From an uncultured Spirochaetia bacterium (lineage in GTDB: Bacteria > Spirochaetota > Spirochaetia > CAKZLE01), in NCBI GenBank assembly GCA_937125225.1, contig CAKZLE010000004.1, forward strand, positions 109,385-173,384: a stretch of DNA of 64,000 nt, read 5' to 3'. Numbering within the stretch: the stretch's first letter is position 1; each line of letters begins with the position of its first letter. Position numbers and translations under genes: made by a program. Below the pieces are notes generated by a model, which was not told the DNA's origin, did not search any database, and worked only from the letters and a program-made list of their open reading frames with translations. Positions 50,199 to 59,243 of the stretch are shown here, piece by piece.

Positions 50199-50756
50199 AT
50201 GAATGCACAGAAGGCACTTCAGGCATTAAGAGCAGGTTATAACCGTTTCGTTGATAATAATCAGAATCATAAGAGCAAATCATTACTCTTCTCTCAGCAG
50301 TTTGCTGAAGCCCAACACCCGAAAGCTGTCATCGTATCTTGCTCTGATTCCAGAGTACCACCGGAGTTGATCTTCGATGCAGGATTCGGAGAGTTATTCA
50401 CCATCAGGACGGCCGGTAATGTCGTAAGTGATTATGATCTTGCAAGCATAGAATACGCTGTAGTGAACCTCGAGGTGCGATTGATCATCATCATGGGGCA
50501 TTCCTCCTGTGGAGCGATCTGTGCTGCAGTAGAGGACTCTCCTTCAGATTCAGTACATCTCACCTGCCTCAAAGAGGCGATCCAGCCAGTCATCAAAGAG
50601 GGTATGAGCATCGATGAGGTTGCCATAGCCCATACAGAAGATATAGCACGATCACTAACAAAGAGATCACATACCTTGGAATCGATAGAGGATCTTGTGA
50701 TCACCAGCTGCTTTTACCGGCTTGATACCGGGGAGATGAGTTGGGGGTTGAGATAA
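50199..50756 (+). CDS. Beta-class carbonic anhydrase
   Basis: 185 residues. The zinc ligands Cys48, His101 and Cys104 and the Asp50-Arg52 dyad are in 'VSCSDSRVPPELIFDAGFGE' and 'IIMGHSSCGAICAA'. 'LFTIRTAGNVVSDYDLASIE' is the other family block. It hydrates CO2 to bicarbonate in the cytoplasm. It stands alone between the DUF3089 gene and the AT-rich pair. The C-terminus ('CFYRLDTGEMSWGLR') is short but complete for the family. Confidence 0.95.
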   Translation: MNAQKALQALRAGYNRFVDNNQNHKSKSLLFSQQFAEAQHPKAVIVSCSDSRVPPELIFDAGFGELFTIRTAGNVVSDYDLASIEYAVVNLEVRLIIIMGHSSCGAICAAVEDSPSDSVHLTCLKEAIQPVIKEGMSIDEVAIAHTEDIARSLTKRSHTLESIEDLVITSCFYRLDTGEMSWGLR

Positions 50757-50823
50757 TTTCTTAACCTTTCATTATTATTCGTGTATACTATTACCTAATA
50801 ATCCCAGTACAATCAAAGAGTAT

Positions 50824-51147
50824 ATGATGAAAAAAAACTATAATAAACTTATTAGAGATAGAATACCCGAGATCATTCTGACTAGTGGTAATACTTGTAG
50901 TACTAGAACTCTTTCTGAAGAGGAATACGAATCTTATTTAAAAATGAAACTACAAGAAGAGGTGTTAGAGTATTTTGAAGAACCTTCAATTGAAGAACTC
51001 GCAGATATCTTAGAGGTCGTCTATGCTTTAGTGGAGCTCCATGATTCTTCTGTGAAATATCTTGAAAAGACAAGAAAAGAGAAAAGAATTTCTAGGGGTG
51101 GTTTCACTAAAAGAATCTTTCTTGAATCGGTAAATATCAATGATTGA
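50824..51147 (+). CDS. MazG-like nucleotide pyrophosphohydrolase
   Basis: 107 residues. The opening 'YNKLIRDRIPEIILTSGNTC' and the helical metal-binding pattern 'LKMKLQEEVLEYFEEPSIEE', 'LADILEVVYALVELHD' match small all-alpha (MazG/HisE-like) pyrophosphohydrolases, with EExxE and ExxD-type acidic clusters. It ends 'KRISRGGFTKRIFLESV', as in the family. The base composition is clearly more AT-rich than the preceding genes. The stop overlaps the helicase start by 8 bases, so the two form a coupled pair, probably acquired together. The nucleotide substrate is unknown. Confidence 0.85.
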   Translation: MMKKNYNKLIRDRIPEIILTSGNTCSTRTLSEEEYESYLKMKLQEEVLEYFEEPSIEELADILEVVYALVELHDSSVKYLEKTRKEKRISRGGFTKRIFLESVNIND

Positions 51148-53755
51148 TGCAATCTGTAAATGGCTCAAAGAATATCATTATTACAAAAGTACATTGGATA
51201 ATAAATCTCTGGTTTTTGTAAAAACCGATGAAGCTCGTATTATTATTATTGATACAGATATATGTAATCAGGATTGTGATTATACAGAATACACGACCAA
51301 TCAAAACCAATTGATGCATACCTTTGATTCTCTATATCGGTTTATTATTGAGAATGAAAAAGATTTGATACAGGCAAAAGATGAACTGAAGACTATTCTT
51401 GAGATAGAACAAGATTATGATATTCAGCAGGTTTTGCCCTCAATGAGTATTGATAGAGCTAATGTCTTTCCTGATCCCACACCAACGGAAAAAAGATTCG
51501 AAGATGCTTTCTTGGATACCTATGGTCGTGATTCTTATGATAAGATTCTAAGAGAGGCTTCATTTTATGATATCTATGGAACAGAACGTTTCTATGATTA
51601 TCTCTTAGAGATCTCTGACCCTCATTATTTCATTGCAATAGAGCAGAATGGAGAGACCTATCATAACCCGTGGATTATAAAGAAAGAGAAATATAAGTCT
51701 CAACTCATTAAGCAAAACTCCTTTATTGCTAATGGTAATAAACTCTTTCGATGGTCTATTGGTGGAATGATCCAACCAGATAATTTTATTGAAGATATTA
51801 GACAATACCTTGGATCTGGGGCAAACTTTCTTACATTGAACTATGTGAAAGCTAATAGAGATTTTCAACTCTATGAACATCAAGAAAAGGCCTTATCTGA
51901 AATTCATAAAAATAGGAAATGGGGAGAGACCAGTTCTCTGATTGTTCTTCCAACCGGTACTGGGAAAACACAAATACTTATTGAAGACCTAAGGAATATG
52001 TATACTCAAGATAGAGAGATGAAGTCTTTAATCATGGTTCCAACAAGGAATCTTTGTGCCCAGATTAGCAAAAAGATTGCTGATGCGGCTCTTCCAATAG
52101 ATTTGATCGATATTCACACCTATTCTTGGATCGGTCTTCACCATCATAACTTTGAAAAGAGTCATTATTCATATATTGCAGTAGATGAGGCACATCATGC
52201 ATTAGCTCCTACGATCAAAAGGTCAATTCAATACTTTACCCCAAGGTATCTTATAGGGATGACAGCTACTGATAAGAGACTTGATGATAAAAAGCTTGAA
52301 GATGTATTCGGTAGGTACGAGACAAACATGTCTTTGAAAGAAGCTGTACTTAAAGGGGTTCTCACACCAATCCATGCATTCAGGGTTAAAAGTAATCTAG
52401 ATTTGTCTGAAATTCGTTTCAACGGAAAAGATTATGTCTCTACAGATCTTGAGAAATCAATAATTATTGACTCTCGTGATGAATTGATTGCAGGAATACT
52501 AAAGAAATATTTTTGTAATGATAATTTTTCTAAACAAGGTGTGATCTTTTGTGTGAATGTTAACCATGCAAAGAGAATGGCAACTTGCCTGAAGAGCTAT
52601 GGGATCATTGCTAAGGCTGTAGCAGGAAAGATCACAAAGTCTAATGAGTATTTAAAGGCTTACGAGGATGGGCATATCCAATTTCTTACTTGCTGTTCCT
52701 TGATAAGTGAAGGGTGGGATAGCCCAAGAACATCAGTGATCGTAATGGCGCGCCCAACTATGAGTAAAGTACTCTATACCCAGCAGATTGGTAGAGGGAC
52801 GAGACGTTGTAAAGGGAAAGATGCTCTCTATATTATCGATATTGTTGATAACTATGGAGCTTATACATCTCCTTGGTCGATCCATGCGATGACGCAGAGT
52901 AAGTTTTATAAACCCTGGGCAAATATATTCTCTCAAAATCATACAACACCAGAAGAGCTTGTGCTTTCTGGTCTATACCAGAGTGTAAGAAAGCTAGAGG
53001 AAATTGATATATTCACCTTTGAAGAAAAGTATGGTTCATTTCTTAGTTCTGAACAACTTGCACGGGAACTCTTTGTTTCAACTGGGACAATTAATAATTG
53101 GATTAGAAAAGAGGCGATAAAACCAGACGTAAATGTTCCTTTTGGAAAAAGAGTAATACCATATTTCCATCCTTCCCAAGTAGAGGAAATTCGCAAGCTA
53201 AAAGGTTTAAAAGAACACGATATAAGCACAATCTATAAAGATTTTAATGATTTTCTTGATCAAGGGGACTATACATTCTCTTATAAAATTGTCTTCTTAC
53301 TTGCATTTTTGACTTTAGTAGATAGTAAGGGATTTTGTCAGCTTGATAAATTAATGGAGCTATATATAGATTTTTATAGAGACCGAATTGAAAGAAATCT
53401 AGCCGTAGATCGAAAAGGGTGTCCCTATAGTCTGGTCTATCTTCAAGATAGGGCTAAGGTCCGAAGGAGTATTCTCTCAAATCCCTTTGAAAAATTTGAA
53501 AGGAAGCGGTTTATGTTTCATACAAAACCTGAAAAGAGTGATTTGCAGCAACATCCAGAGCTTAAGGACTTCAATATCATATCTTTCTCTCATACACTCT
53601 GGGAAGAGTTACAAAGTCATGAGGTTCTATCAGATATCAAAAATAACTTGAAAGACGATCTAGCAGAATACTATCGAGAGATGGGTGGATTAACATCTTT
53701 TTCCTTTGGAGCCAGATATGGTAGAGAGTCTACGGAGTCTTTTGTAGCTGAATAA
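51140..53755 (+). CDS. DEAD/DEAH-box helicase with nuclease-like N-terminus and helix-turn-helix
   Basis: 871 residues. At about 118-205 a domain with 'HYFIAIEQNGETYHNP' then 'KYKSQLIKQNSFIANGNKLF' recalls DUF559/Vsr-like PD-(D/E)XK nucleases. SF2 motifs follow: I 'VLPTGTGKTQIL' (about 270), II 'VDEAHHAL' (about 347), III 'GMTAT' and VI 'QQIGRGTRR' (about 547). A MerR-like helix-turn-helix ('LSSEQLARELFVSTGTINNW') lies near 635-655, and the last 200 residues match nothing recognised. It overlaps the MazG-like gene by 8 bases. AT-rich composition and this partner suggest a horizontally acquired, possibly defence-related cassette. The nuclease call is tentative. Confidence 0.8.
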   Translation: MIDAICKWLKEYHYYKSTLDNKSLVFVKTDEARIIIIDTDICNQDCDYTEYTTNQNQLMHTFDSLYRFIIENEKDLIQAKDELKTILEIEQDYDIQQVLPSMSIDRANVFPDPTPTEKRFEDAFLDTYGRDSYDKILREASFYDIYGTERFYDYLLEISDPHYFIAIEQNGETYHNPWIIKKEKYKSQLIKQNSFIANGNKLFRWSIGGMIQPDNFIEDIRQYLGSGANFLTLNYVKANRDFQLYEHQEKALSEIHKNRKWGETSSLIVLPTGTGKTQILIEDLRNMYTQDREMKSLIMVPTRNLCAQISKKIADAALPIDLIDIHTYSWIGLHHHNFEKSHYSYIAVDEAHHALAPTIKRSIQYFTPRYLIGMTATDKRLDDKKLEDVFGRYETNMSLKEAVLKGVLTPIHAFRVKSNLDLSEIRFNGKDYVSTDLEKSIIIDSRDELIAGILKKYFCNDNFSKQGVIFCVNVNHAKRMATCLKSYGIIAKAVAGKITKSNEYLKAYEDGHIQFLTCCSLISEGWDSPRTSVIVMARPTMSKVLYTQQIGRGTRRCKGKDALYIIDIVDNYGAYTSPWSIHAMTQSKFYKPWANIFSQNHTTPEELVLSGLYQSVRKLEEIDIFTFEEKYGSFLSSEQLARELFVSTGTINNWIRKEAIKPDVNVPFGKRVIPYFHPSQVEEIRKLKGLKEHDISTIYKDFNDFLDQGDYTFSYKIVFLLAFLTLVDSKGFCQLDKLMELYIDFYRDRIERNLAVDRKGCPYSLVYLQDRAKVRRSILSNPFEKFERKRFMFHTKPEKSDLQQHPELKDFNIISFSHTLWEELQSHEVLSDIKNNLKDDLAEYYREMGGLTSFSFGARYGRESTESFVAE

Positions 53756-53839
53756 GAATTAGGAATCTAGGTGATACCTAAATACTACAGATTACAATGA
53801 TAAGAATACACATTCAGAGTATGTTAGATTACTCTAACC

Positions 53840-53853
53840 TGCATACGTATACA
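53840..53853 (+). promoter_or_regulatory. LacI-family operator, variant copy
   Basis: TGCATACGTATACA differs from the palindrome TGTATACGTATACA at one base. It lies upstream of the TRAP transporter genes, 110 bases before the next copy. Confidence 0.6.
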
Positions 53854-53949
53854 AATGCCAATAAAGATACTACGTAGTCATCAAGAATATGAGTTATTTA
53901 TTAAAAAAGTGTTTGACGACTCAGATAACCCATGTTATTGTAATTCCAA

Positions 53950-53963
53950 TGAATACGTATACA
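53950..53963 (+). promoter_or_regulatory. LacI-family operator before the TRAP operon
   Basis: TGAATACGTATACA differs from the consensus at one position. It lies about 50-60 bases before the start of the small TRAP permease gene and about 110 bases downstream of the first copy, a spacing that would allow looping. Confidence 0.65.
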
Positions 53964-54011
53964 TTTAAAAATTCAAGATGTATGCGTTACAGAGAAAAGG
54001 AGATGGATATA

Positions 54012-54593
54012 GTGATAAAACGTATATTCAAATGGTTGGATATCAATTTCGAGCCGGTCATCATGGCTGTGCTCTTTTATGCGATAACCATATTGGTTAC
54101 CTTGCAGGTCATCCTTAGATTCGGATTCTCAACAGGTTTTTCCTGGGGCGAAGAGGTGGCACGGTTTCTGTTCGTCTGGTTGATGTATTTCAGTATTGCC
54201 TATGCAACACGAAATCAACGGCATATCAGAGTAGCTTTCCTGGTCCAGCAGTTCGGTGAGAAGATCCACAAAGTGTTCATGCTTCTTGGTGATGTGGTCT
54301 TTTTGATCTTCTCGAGTCTGATTTTCATATCTGCTATCAAGGTATGTCAGTCAATATTCAAGTATGAGGATATGGCAGTCACGATCAATGTATCGCTGAA
54401 TGTCGTATACGGTGCTGGAGTAGTGGGATTCGCTCTTATCATCATTCGTCTGGTTCAGACTGTGATCTATAAGATCAAGAATTTCAGTGAGAGTATGGAA
54501 GTATACGAGAATTATGCAGGTGTCTACACTGGTGCTGAAGAAGTCTGTTTCTTCCCAAAGAGCGACGAGACTCTTAAAGAGGAGGCGAACTAA
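54012..54593 (+). CDS. TRAP transporter small permease (DctQ type)
   Basis: 193 residues from the GTG at 54012, nine bases after AGGAG. An ATG at 54003 would abut that site, and longer open frames upstream run through the operators. Four membrane helices are seen, starting 'VIMAVLFYAITILVTLQVIL'. The DctQ signature is 'SWGEEVARFLFVWLMYFSIA' and 'RNQRHIRVAFL'. It bridges the solute-binding protein and the large permease. Its stop overlaps the DctM start by one base. An odd 40-residue hydrophilic tail ('GAEEVCFFPKSDETLKEEAN') follows the last helix. Confidence 0.9.
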   Translation: MIKRIFKWLDINFEPVIMAVLFYAITILVTLQVILRFGFSTGFSWGEEVARFLFVWLMYFSIAYATRNQRHIRVAFLVQQFGEKIHKVFMLLGDVVFLIFSSLIFISAIKVCQSIFKYEDMAVTINVSLNVVYGAGVVGFALIIIRLVQTVIYKIKNFSESMEVYENYAGVYTGAEEVCFFPKSDETLKEEAN

Positions 54594-55879
54594 TGGTTGG
54601 TTTGTTATTTGGTTCATTAGTAGTACTACTACTGTTATCGGTACCTATCGGTATCTCATTGGGTGCAGCATCGATGCTCACCATCTTCATCGCTGAACCT
54701 GTCAGCCTTGAATCCTTTACCCAGACTATGATCCAGGGACTGAACTCATTCCCTCTCATGGCGGTACCCCTATTCACATTTGCTGGTGATATCATGGGTA
54801 AGGGTGGAATATCAAAGAGACTTCTTAATGTGACCGGCATCATGTTCGGACGTTTCAAAGGTGGTCTTGGAGTCGTATCCATCGTTGCTTGTCTATTCTT
54901 TGCAGCGATCTCAGGAACAGGGTCTGCGACCGTAGCAGCGATCGGACTTATCATGATACCTAATATGGTAGATAAAGGGTATGATCGAAACTTCTCAGGC
55001 GCACTGATCGCGACTGCAGGAACTGTTGGAGTTATCATCCCTCCTAGTATCTGTATGGTCATCTATGCAGTAGCTTCAGGAGTATCGGTAACCGGTATGT
55101 TCATGGCAGGTATCGGACCTGGACTACTCGTAGGACTCGCACTATCGATCTATACCATCATATATTCCACTAAACATGGATATGAGGGTGACCCAAGACG
55201 CTATACAGCTAAAGAGGTCCTAGCTATCGTCATCGATGCTATACCAGCTCTATTAGTACCAGTAATCGTACTTGGTGGAATCTACGGTGGAGTATTCACT
55301 CCAACAGAGGCTGCCGCAGTAGCCGCTGTATATGGAATCATCGTCAGTGTATTCATCTATAAAGAGGTGAAGATCTCTGAACTACCAAAGATCGGCTTCA
55401 ATTCAGCTCTACTTTGTGCAGCTGTACTAGTCATCATCGGGATATCAGCTGGATTCGGAAGGATCTTGACTATCACCGGTATTCCAGTGACTATCGCGAA
55501 CTTCATCTTGAGTATCACACAAAGTAAGGTGATGATCCTGCTGTTCATCAATATCATGCTACTCGTAGTAGGGACTTTCATGGAGACCAACGCGTCTATC
55601 ATCATCCTAGTTCCAATCTTGTTACCAGTAGTGACAGCGCTTGGTGTGAACCCTATCCACTTTGGTGTGATCATGGTACTCAACCTCGCGATCGGATTCG
55701 TTACCCCACCATTAGGAGCTAACCTATTCATGGCATGTCAGATCGGTAAGATCAAGTTCGATGATATCGCCAAGTCGATCGTTCCCTGGATATTGGTTAT
55801 GATCGTCGTCCTGATGCTCGTGACCTATATTCCCGTCATCACATTAGGATTACCAAAGTTAATGGGTATCCCAGTATAG
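54593..55879 (+). CDS. TRAP transporter large permease (DctM type)
   Basis: 428 residues and about 12 hydrophobic segments. DctM signatures are 'FPLMAVPLFTFAGDIMGKGG', 'AAISGTGSATVAAIGLIMIP', 'IATAGTVGVIIPPSICMVIY', 'VFTPTEAAAVAAVYGIIVSV' and 'LNLAIGFVTPPLGANLFMAC'. It imports an organic or sugar acid by sodium or proton symport using the binding protein at 55982-57001. It is coupled to the small permease gene by a TAATG overlap. A LacI operator follows, so the binding-protein gene has its own control point. Confidence 0.95.
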   Translation: MVGLLFGSLVVLLLLSVPIGISLGAASMLTIFIAEPVSLESFTQTMIQGLNSFPLMAVPLFTFAGDIMGKGGISKRLLNVTGIMFGRFKGGLGVVSIVACLFFAAISGTGSATVAAIGLIMIPNMVDKGYDRNFSGALIATAGTVGVIIPPSICMVIYAVASGVSVTGMFMAGIGPGLLVGLALSIYTIIYSTKHGYEGDPRRYTAKEVLAIVIDAIPALLVPVIVLGGIYGGVFTPTEAAAVAAVYGIIVSVFIYKEVKISELPKIGFNSALLCAAVLVIIGISAGFGRILTITGIPVTIANFILSITQSKVMILLFINIMLLVVGTFMETNASIIILVPILLPVVTALGVNPIHFGVIMVLNLAIGFVTPPLGANLFMACQIGKIKFDDIAKSIVPWILVMIVVLMLVTYIPVITLGLPKLMGIPV

Positions 55880-55918
55880 AAAAGGATGCTTTATGTTAAA
55901 GAGTTTTATGCTAGGATC

Positions 55919-55932
55919 TGTATACGTATACA
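55919..55932 (+). promoter_or_regulatory. LacI-family operator between DctM and DctP genes
   Basis: A perfect TGTATACGTATACA in the 102-base gap. It suggests a second promoter for the binding-protein gene under the same regulator. Confidence 0.72.
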
Positions 55933-55981
55933 TATCCTGGCTGAACTATAGTTTTGAAGAGTTTTTTAAAGGAGATGTTTT

Positions 55982-57001
55982 ATGAAGAAGATTATCGGAA
56001 TTATGTTGGTTTTGTTGATGGTTGGAATGACCGGACTGGTAGCTAGTGGTCAGCAAGAGAGTGCAGAGGCTGAGAAGATCGTGATCAAATTAGGTCATGA
56101 TAACAATGTACAGACTCCAGGACATGCAGCTTTCTTGAAGTTCAAAGAGATCGTTGAGGCAGAATCAGAGGGAAGAATCGAAGTAAAAGTATTCCCTGGC
56201 GGACAGTTAGGTTCAGTACAGGATATGTTCGAACAGACTCGACGTGGTGATATGGACATGAGTGTTGGTGCAACAACTCTATTCACTCAGACTATTCCTG
56301 AGTTCGCAGTATGGGACTCATTCTACATGTTCGATGATGCAGCACATGCACACCGAGTATTAGACGGGAAAGCTGGACAGGAACTGATGAAACCATTAGA
56401 GAGAATGGACCTTGTCGGTCTTGGTTACATGGAGATCGGTTTCAGAAACTTCTCAAACAGCAAGAGAGCTATCGAAACACCAGAAGATGTTCAAGGTCTT
56501 AAGATTCGAGGATATAGTCCAATGCAGATCGCAGCATGGGAATCTGTTGGATGTTCACTTACCAACCTTTCATGGTCAGAAGTTTTTACTTCATTACAGC
56601 AGAACCTCATCGATGGACAGGAATGTGCGACAACTAGTTTCTATAATGCTAAGTTCTACGAAGCACAGGAATTCTGGTCACTCACACGACATATCTACAC
56701 CAACTGGTTATGGTATGCAAACAAAGATTTCATGGATGGACTCTCAGCAGCTGATAGAGCAATCGTAGAGAGTGCAGCTAAAGAGGCAATCGCAGAAGAC
56801 AGAAGACTCATGGCAGCAGCTGAACAAGAGACTCTTGATATGCTTCCAGGACTTGGAATCACCGTACAGGAAGTACCTCTTGAGACCAGACTTGCAATGG
56901 GCGAGAAGATGAACGCTGCAGTCGGTGGACAGATTGTCGAGAAATGTGGCCAGGACATCTATGACATGGTTATGACAGAGATCAAGAACGAAAGACAATA
57001 A
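55982..57001 (+). CDS. TRAP transporter solute-binding protein (DctP type)
   Basis: 339 residues. The signal peptide is 'IIGIMLVLLMVGMTGLVASG'; the Ser rather than Cys after it argues against lipidation. DctP landmarks are 'IVIKLGHDNNVQTPGHAAFL', 'GRIEVKVFPGGQLGSVQDMF', 'QGLKIRGYSPMQIAAWESVG' (with the substrate-carboxylate Arg in 'KIRG') and 'EVFTSLQQNLIDGQECATTS'. The conserved Arg implies a carboxylated ligand such as an aldonate, uronate or other sugar acid. A strong terminator follows. Confidence 0.93.
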   Translation: MKKIIGIMLVLLMVGMTGLVASGQQESAEAEKIVIKLGHDNNVQTPGHAAFLKFKEIVEAESEGRIEVKVFPGGQLGSVQDMFEQTRRGDMDMSVGATTLFTQTIPEFAVWDSFYMFDDAAHAHRVLDGKAGQELMKPLERMDLVGLGYMEIGFRNFSNSKRAIETPEDVQGLKIRGYSPMQIAAWESVGCSLTNLSWSEVFTSLQQNLIDGQECATTSFYNAKFYEAQEFWSLTRHIYTNWLWYANKDFMDGLSAADRAIVESAAKEAIAEDRRLMAAAEQETLDMLPGLGITVQEVPLETRLAMGEKMNAAVGGQIVEKCGQDIYDMVMTEIKNERQ

Positions 57002-57019
57002 TACTCAAATACCTTTTTT

Positions 57020-57053
57020 CTCCCTCTCCTCTTAAGAGAGGAGGGGGAGTTTT
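57020..57053 (+). terminator. Terminator after the TRAP binding-protein gene
   Basis: A GC-rich stem of 13 pairs (57020-57032 with 57037-57049; one G-U) with a TAAG loop, followed by TTTTAT. It separates the transporter genes from the downstream catabolic genes, which are 39 bases further and may be reached by readthrough. Confidence 0.88.
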
Positions 57054-57091
57054 ATCCAAAGGATAAGAGATTATACATAGGAACTATTGCA

Positions 57092-57706
57092 ATGGATATA
57101 CAAGAGTTAAGACAACAGGTCTTGGATATTTGCAAGAAATTACCGTTGTTCGGGTTAGTGACCGGGACAGCTGGTAATGTCAGTGCAAGAGACCAAGACA
57201 CAGGCCTTGTAGCAATAAAACCTAGTGGTGTGCCATACGAGAGTATGGTTCCGGAAGACATTGTAGTGTTACGCCTTGATGGCAGTATTGTGGAATGTAG
57301 AGGGGGATTGAAGTCGAGTTTCGAGACGCCGACCCATCTCGAGATCTATAGAAGATATGAACAGATCGGAGGAATCATTCATACACATGCGAAGTATGTG
57401 AATACCATAGGTTGTGTGTTTGATGAGATCCCCTGTGGTACGACTCCAACGGGAGTACGCCTGCTCAAACAGAATGTTCCCGTGATCGATTTTATCAATA
57501 ACGGTACACAAGAGATGGCAGATAGGGTAGCCCCTGTATTGGCAGATCATGTGGCGGTAGAGATCAGGAATCATGGACCGTTCACCATTGGTGAAACCGT
57601 TCAGCTAGCACTAGAACGTGCGGTAGCTTTAGAAGATACCAGTGAAATATTCTTTCAGGCATCTTTGCTTGGAACGCCCTCCCTTATCGGGGAAACGGCT
57701 ACATAG
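57092..57706 (+). CDS. Class II aldolase (L-fuculose-phosphate aldolase family)
   Basis: 204 residues. Family blocks are 'LVTGTAGNVSARDQDTGLVA', 'IKPSGVPYESM', the metal-binding 'GGIIHTHAKYVNTIGCV', 'GVRLLKQNVPVIDF' and 'VEIRNHGPFTIGETVQLALE' with its third His. It is shorter than AraD-type epimerases and fits FucA-like aldolases that cleave a ketose 1-phosphate to dihydroxyacetone phosphate and an aldehyde. A rhamnulokinase-like gene lies 11 bases downstream and would make the substrate. It is distinct from the AraD-like protein at 23438-24142. Confidence 0.9.
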   Translation: MDIQELRQQVLDICKKLPLFGLVTGTAGNVSARDQDTGLVAIKPSGVPYESMVPEDIVVLRLDGSIVECRGGLKSSFETPTHLEIYRRYEQIGGIIHTHAKYVNTIGCVFDEIPCGTTPTGVRLLKQNVPVIDFINNGTQEMADRVAPVLADHVAVEIRNHGPFTIGETVQLALERAVALEDTSEIFFQASLLGTPSLIGETAT

Positions 57707-57717
57707 GGATTGATAAG

Positions 57718-59214
57718 ATGGGTTTGACAAAACAGTATGTCGCAGTTGATATCGGTGGAGGCGGAGGTCGAACCTCTGTTGGCAGCTTTGATGGGAAGAC
57801 TCTGAAGCTTGATACCGTTGGTTCTTTTACGAACGATCATATCAACATGAACGGAACATACTATTGGGATTTCCTGCATCTTTTTGGAGGGCTGAAGAAT
57901 ACTCTCAGTCAGATCCGTTCGACATATCCTCATGAGCTCTCAGGTATCGGGATCGATACGATGGGGGTGAATTTCGGATTGCTCGATATCCATGGACAGA
58001 TGTTATCGAACCCGCTCTATACTCGGATATCTCAGGAGAGAGAGATCGAGGAATTCATATTCTCGATCGTCTCTCCTGAGGTATTATACAACCTAACTGG
58101 TCTGCAGTTGACCAAGCTCAATTCTCTATACCATATTGCTCGGTTACTGCATAACCAATCACCTTCAATCTTGCAGGCAGACCAGTTTCTTATGCTTCCA
58201 GATCTGTTGAACTATATGCTCACAGGACGGAAGGTCTCAGAATACACCATAGCTTCTACCTCGCATCTCATGAATGCACAGACAAAGAGTTGGGACAACG
58301 AACTGATCTCACGATTCGGACTAGATCGGGCTATCTTCCCCGAGATCGTGAAACCTGGAACGATCATTGAGAACTTATCATCGATCATGACTTCAGAGAT
58401 CGGGTTGGCGCATACCCCCGTGATTGCGACAGCCTCCCACGATACGGCAGCAGCGTTGGCCTTTGTGCCGACTACATCAGATGACTTCGCCTATATCAGT
58501 TCAGGGACCTGGGGGATGATGGGGACTGACATTTCAAGACCCTTACTATCAGATCAGGCTCGAGATCATCATTTTGCCAATGAGGGTGCGGCTTTTGATA
58601 ACATACGATTTCTTCACAATTCAGTGAACCTCTGGTTACTCAAAGAGTGTAAGAGAAGCTGGCGCGAAGAATCGATCACATATGACTGGAATGAGTTGAC
58701 CGAGTTGGCTCTCTTTGAGCGACCCTTCTCCTCTTATATAGACCCGCAGGATCCAGACTTTCTCATGACCAGGAATATGCCTGATGCTATCAGGCTCTCC
58801 TGCCAGAAGAGAGGACAACAAGTTCCAGACTCTATCGGTGCTGTGGTACGCATCATCTATGAGAGTCTTGCGTTGAAATATTCCTGTGTATTCGATGACC
58901 TGTGTGATACTATCGGAAGAAGACCGAACGTATTACATATTGTCGGGGGAGGAGCACGAGATGACTTTATGAGTCAGTGCATTGCAAATGCTCTCGATAT
59001 ACGAGTCGTCTGCGGCCCCTATGATGCGACTGTCATGGGTAATATCCTCATGCAGATGGTCGCAACCCGTGAGATCTCATCACAGAAAGATGGACTCGAG
59101 ATCATGAGAGACTCCTGTGAGATGAGAAGTTTCGTACCAGAACAACATAGCCGATGGAGTGAAGAGAATGCTCGATACCGGGAGTTTATCAAGAATTCCC
59201 CTGTAGTATCATAA
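57718..59214 (+). CDS. FGGY-family kinase, rhamnulokinase-like
   Basis: 498 residues. The N-terminal 'YVAVDIGGGGGRTSVGSFDG' matches the rhamnulokinase phosphate loop (usually 'DIGASSGR') with Gly-Gly-Gly in place of Ala-Ser-Ser. Other RhaB blocks are 'YYWDFLHLFGGLKNTLSQIR', 'GIGIDTMGVNFGLLD', 'VIATASHDTAAALAFVP', 'YISSGTWGMMG' and 'LHIVGGGARDDFMSQCIANA'. It phosphorylates a ketose at C1, feeding the class II aldolase encoded upstream. No rhamnose or fucose isomerase is in the window, so the true sugar may differ from L-rhamnulose. Confidence 0.9.
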   Translation: MGLTKQYVAVDIGGGGGRTSVGSFDGKTLKLDTVGSFTNDHINMNGTYYWDFLHLFGGLKNTLSQIRSTYPHELSGIGIDTMGVNFGLLDIHGQMLSNPLYTRISQEREIEEFIFSIVSPEVLYNLTGLQLTKLNSLYHIARLLHNQSPSILQADQFLMLPDLLNYMLTGRKVSEYTIASTSHLMNAQTKSWDNELISRFGLDRAIFPEIVKPGTIIENLSSIMTSEIGLAHTPVIATASHDTAAALAFVPTTSDDFAYISSGTWGMMGTDISRPLLSDQARDHHFANEGAAFDNIRFLHNSVNLWLLKECKRSWREESITYDWNELTELALFERPFSSYIDPQDPDFLMTRNMPDAIRLSCQKRGQQVPDSIGAVVRIIYESLALKYSCVFDDLCDTIGRRPNVLHIVGGGARDDFMSQCIANALDIRVVCGPYDATVMGNILMQMVATREISSQKDGLEIMRDSCEMRSFVPEQHSRWSEENARYREFIKNSPVVS

Positions 59215-59243
59215 ACTTCTAGCAATGAAAGGTAGTTTTTAGT

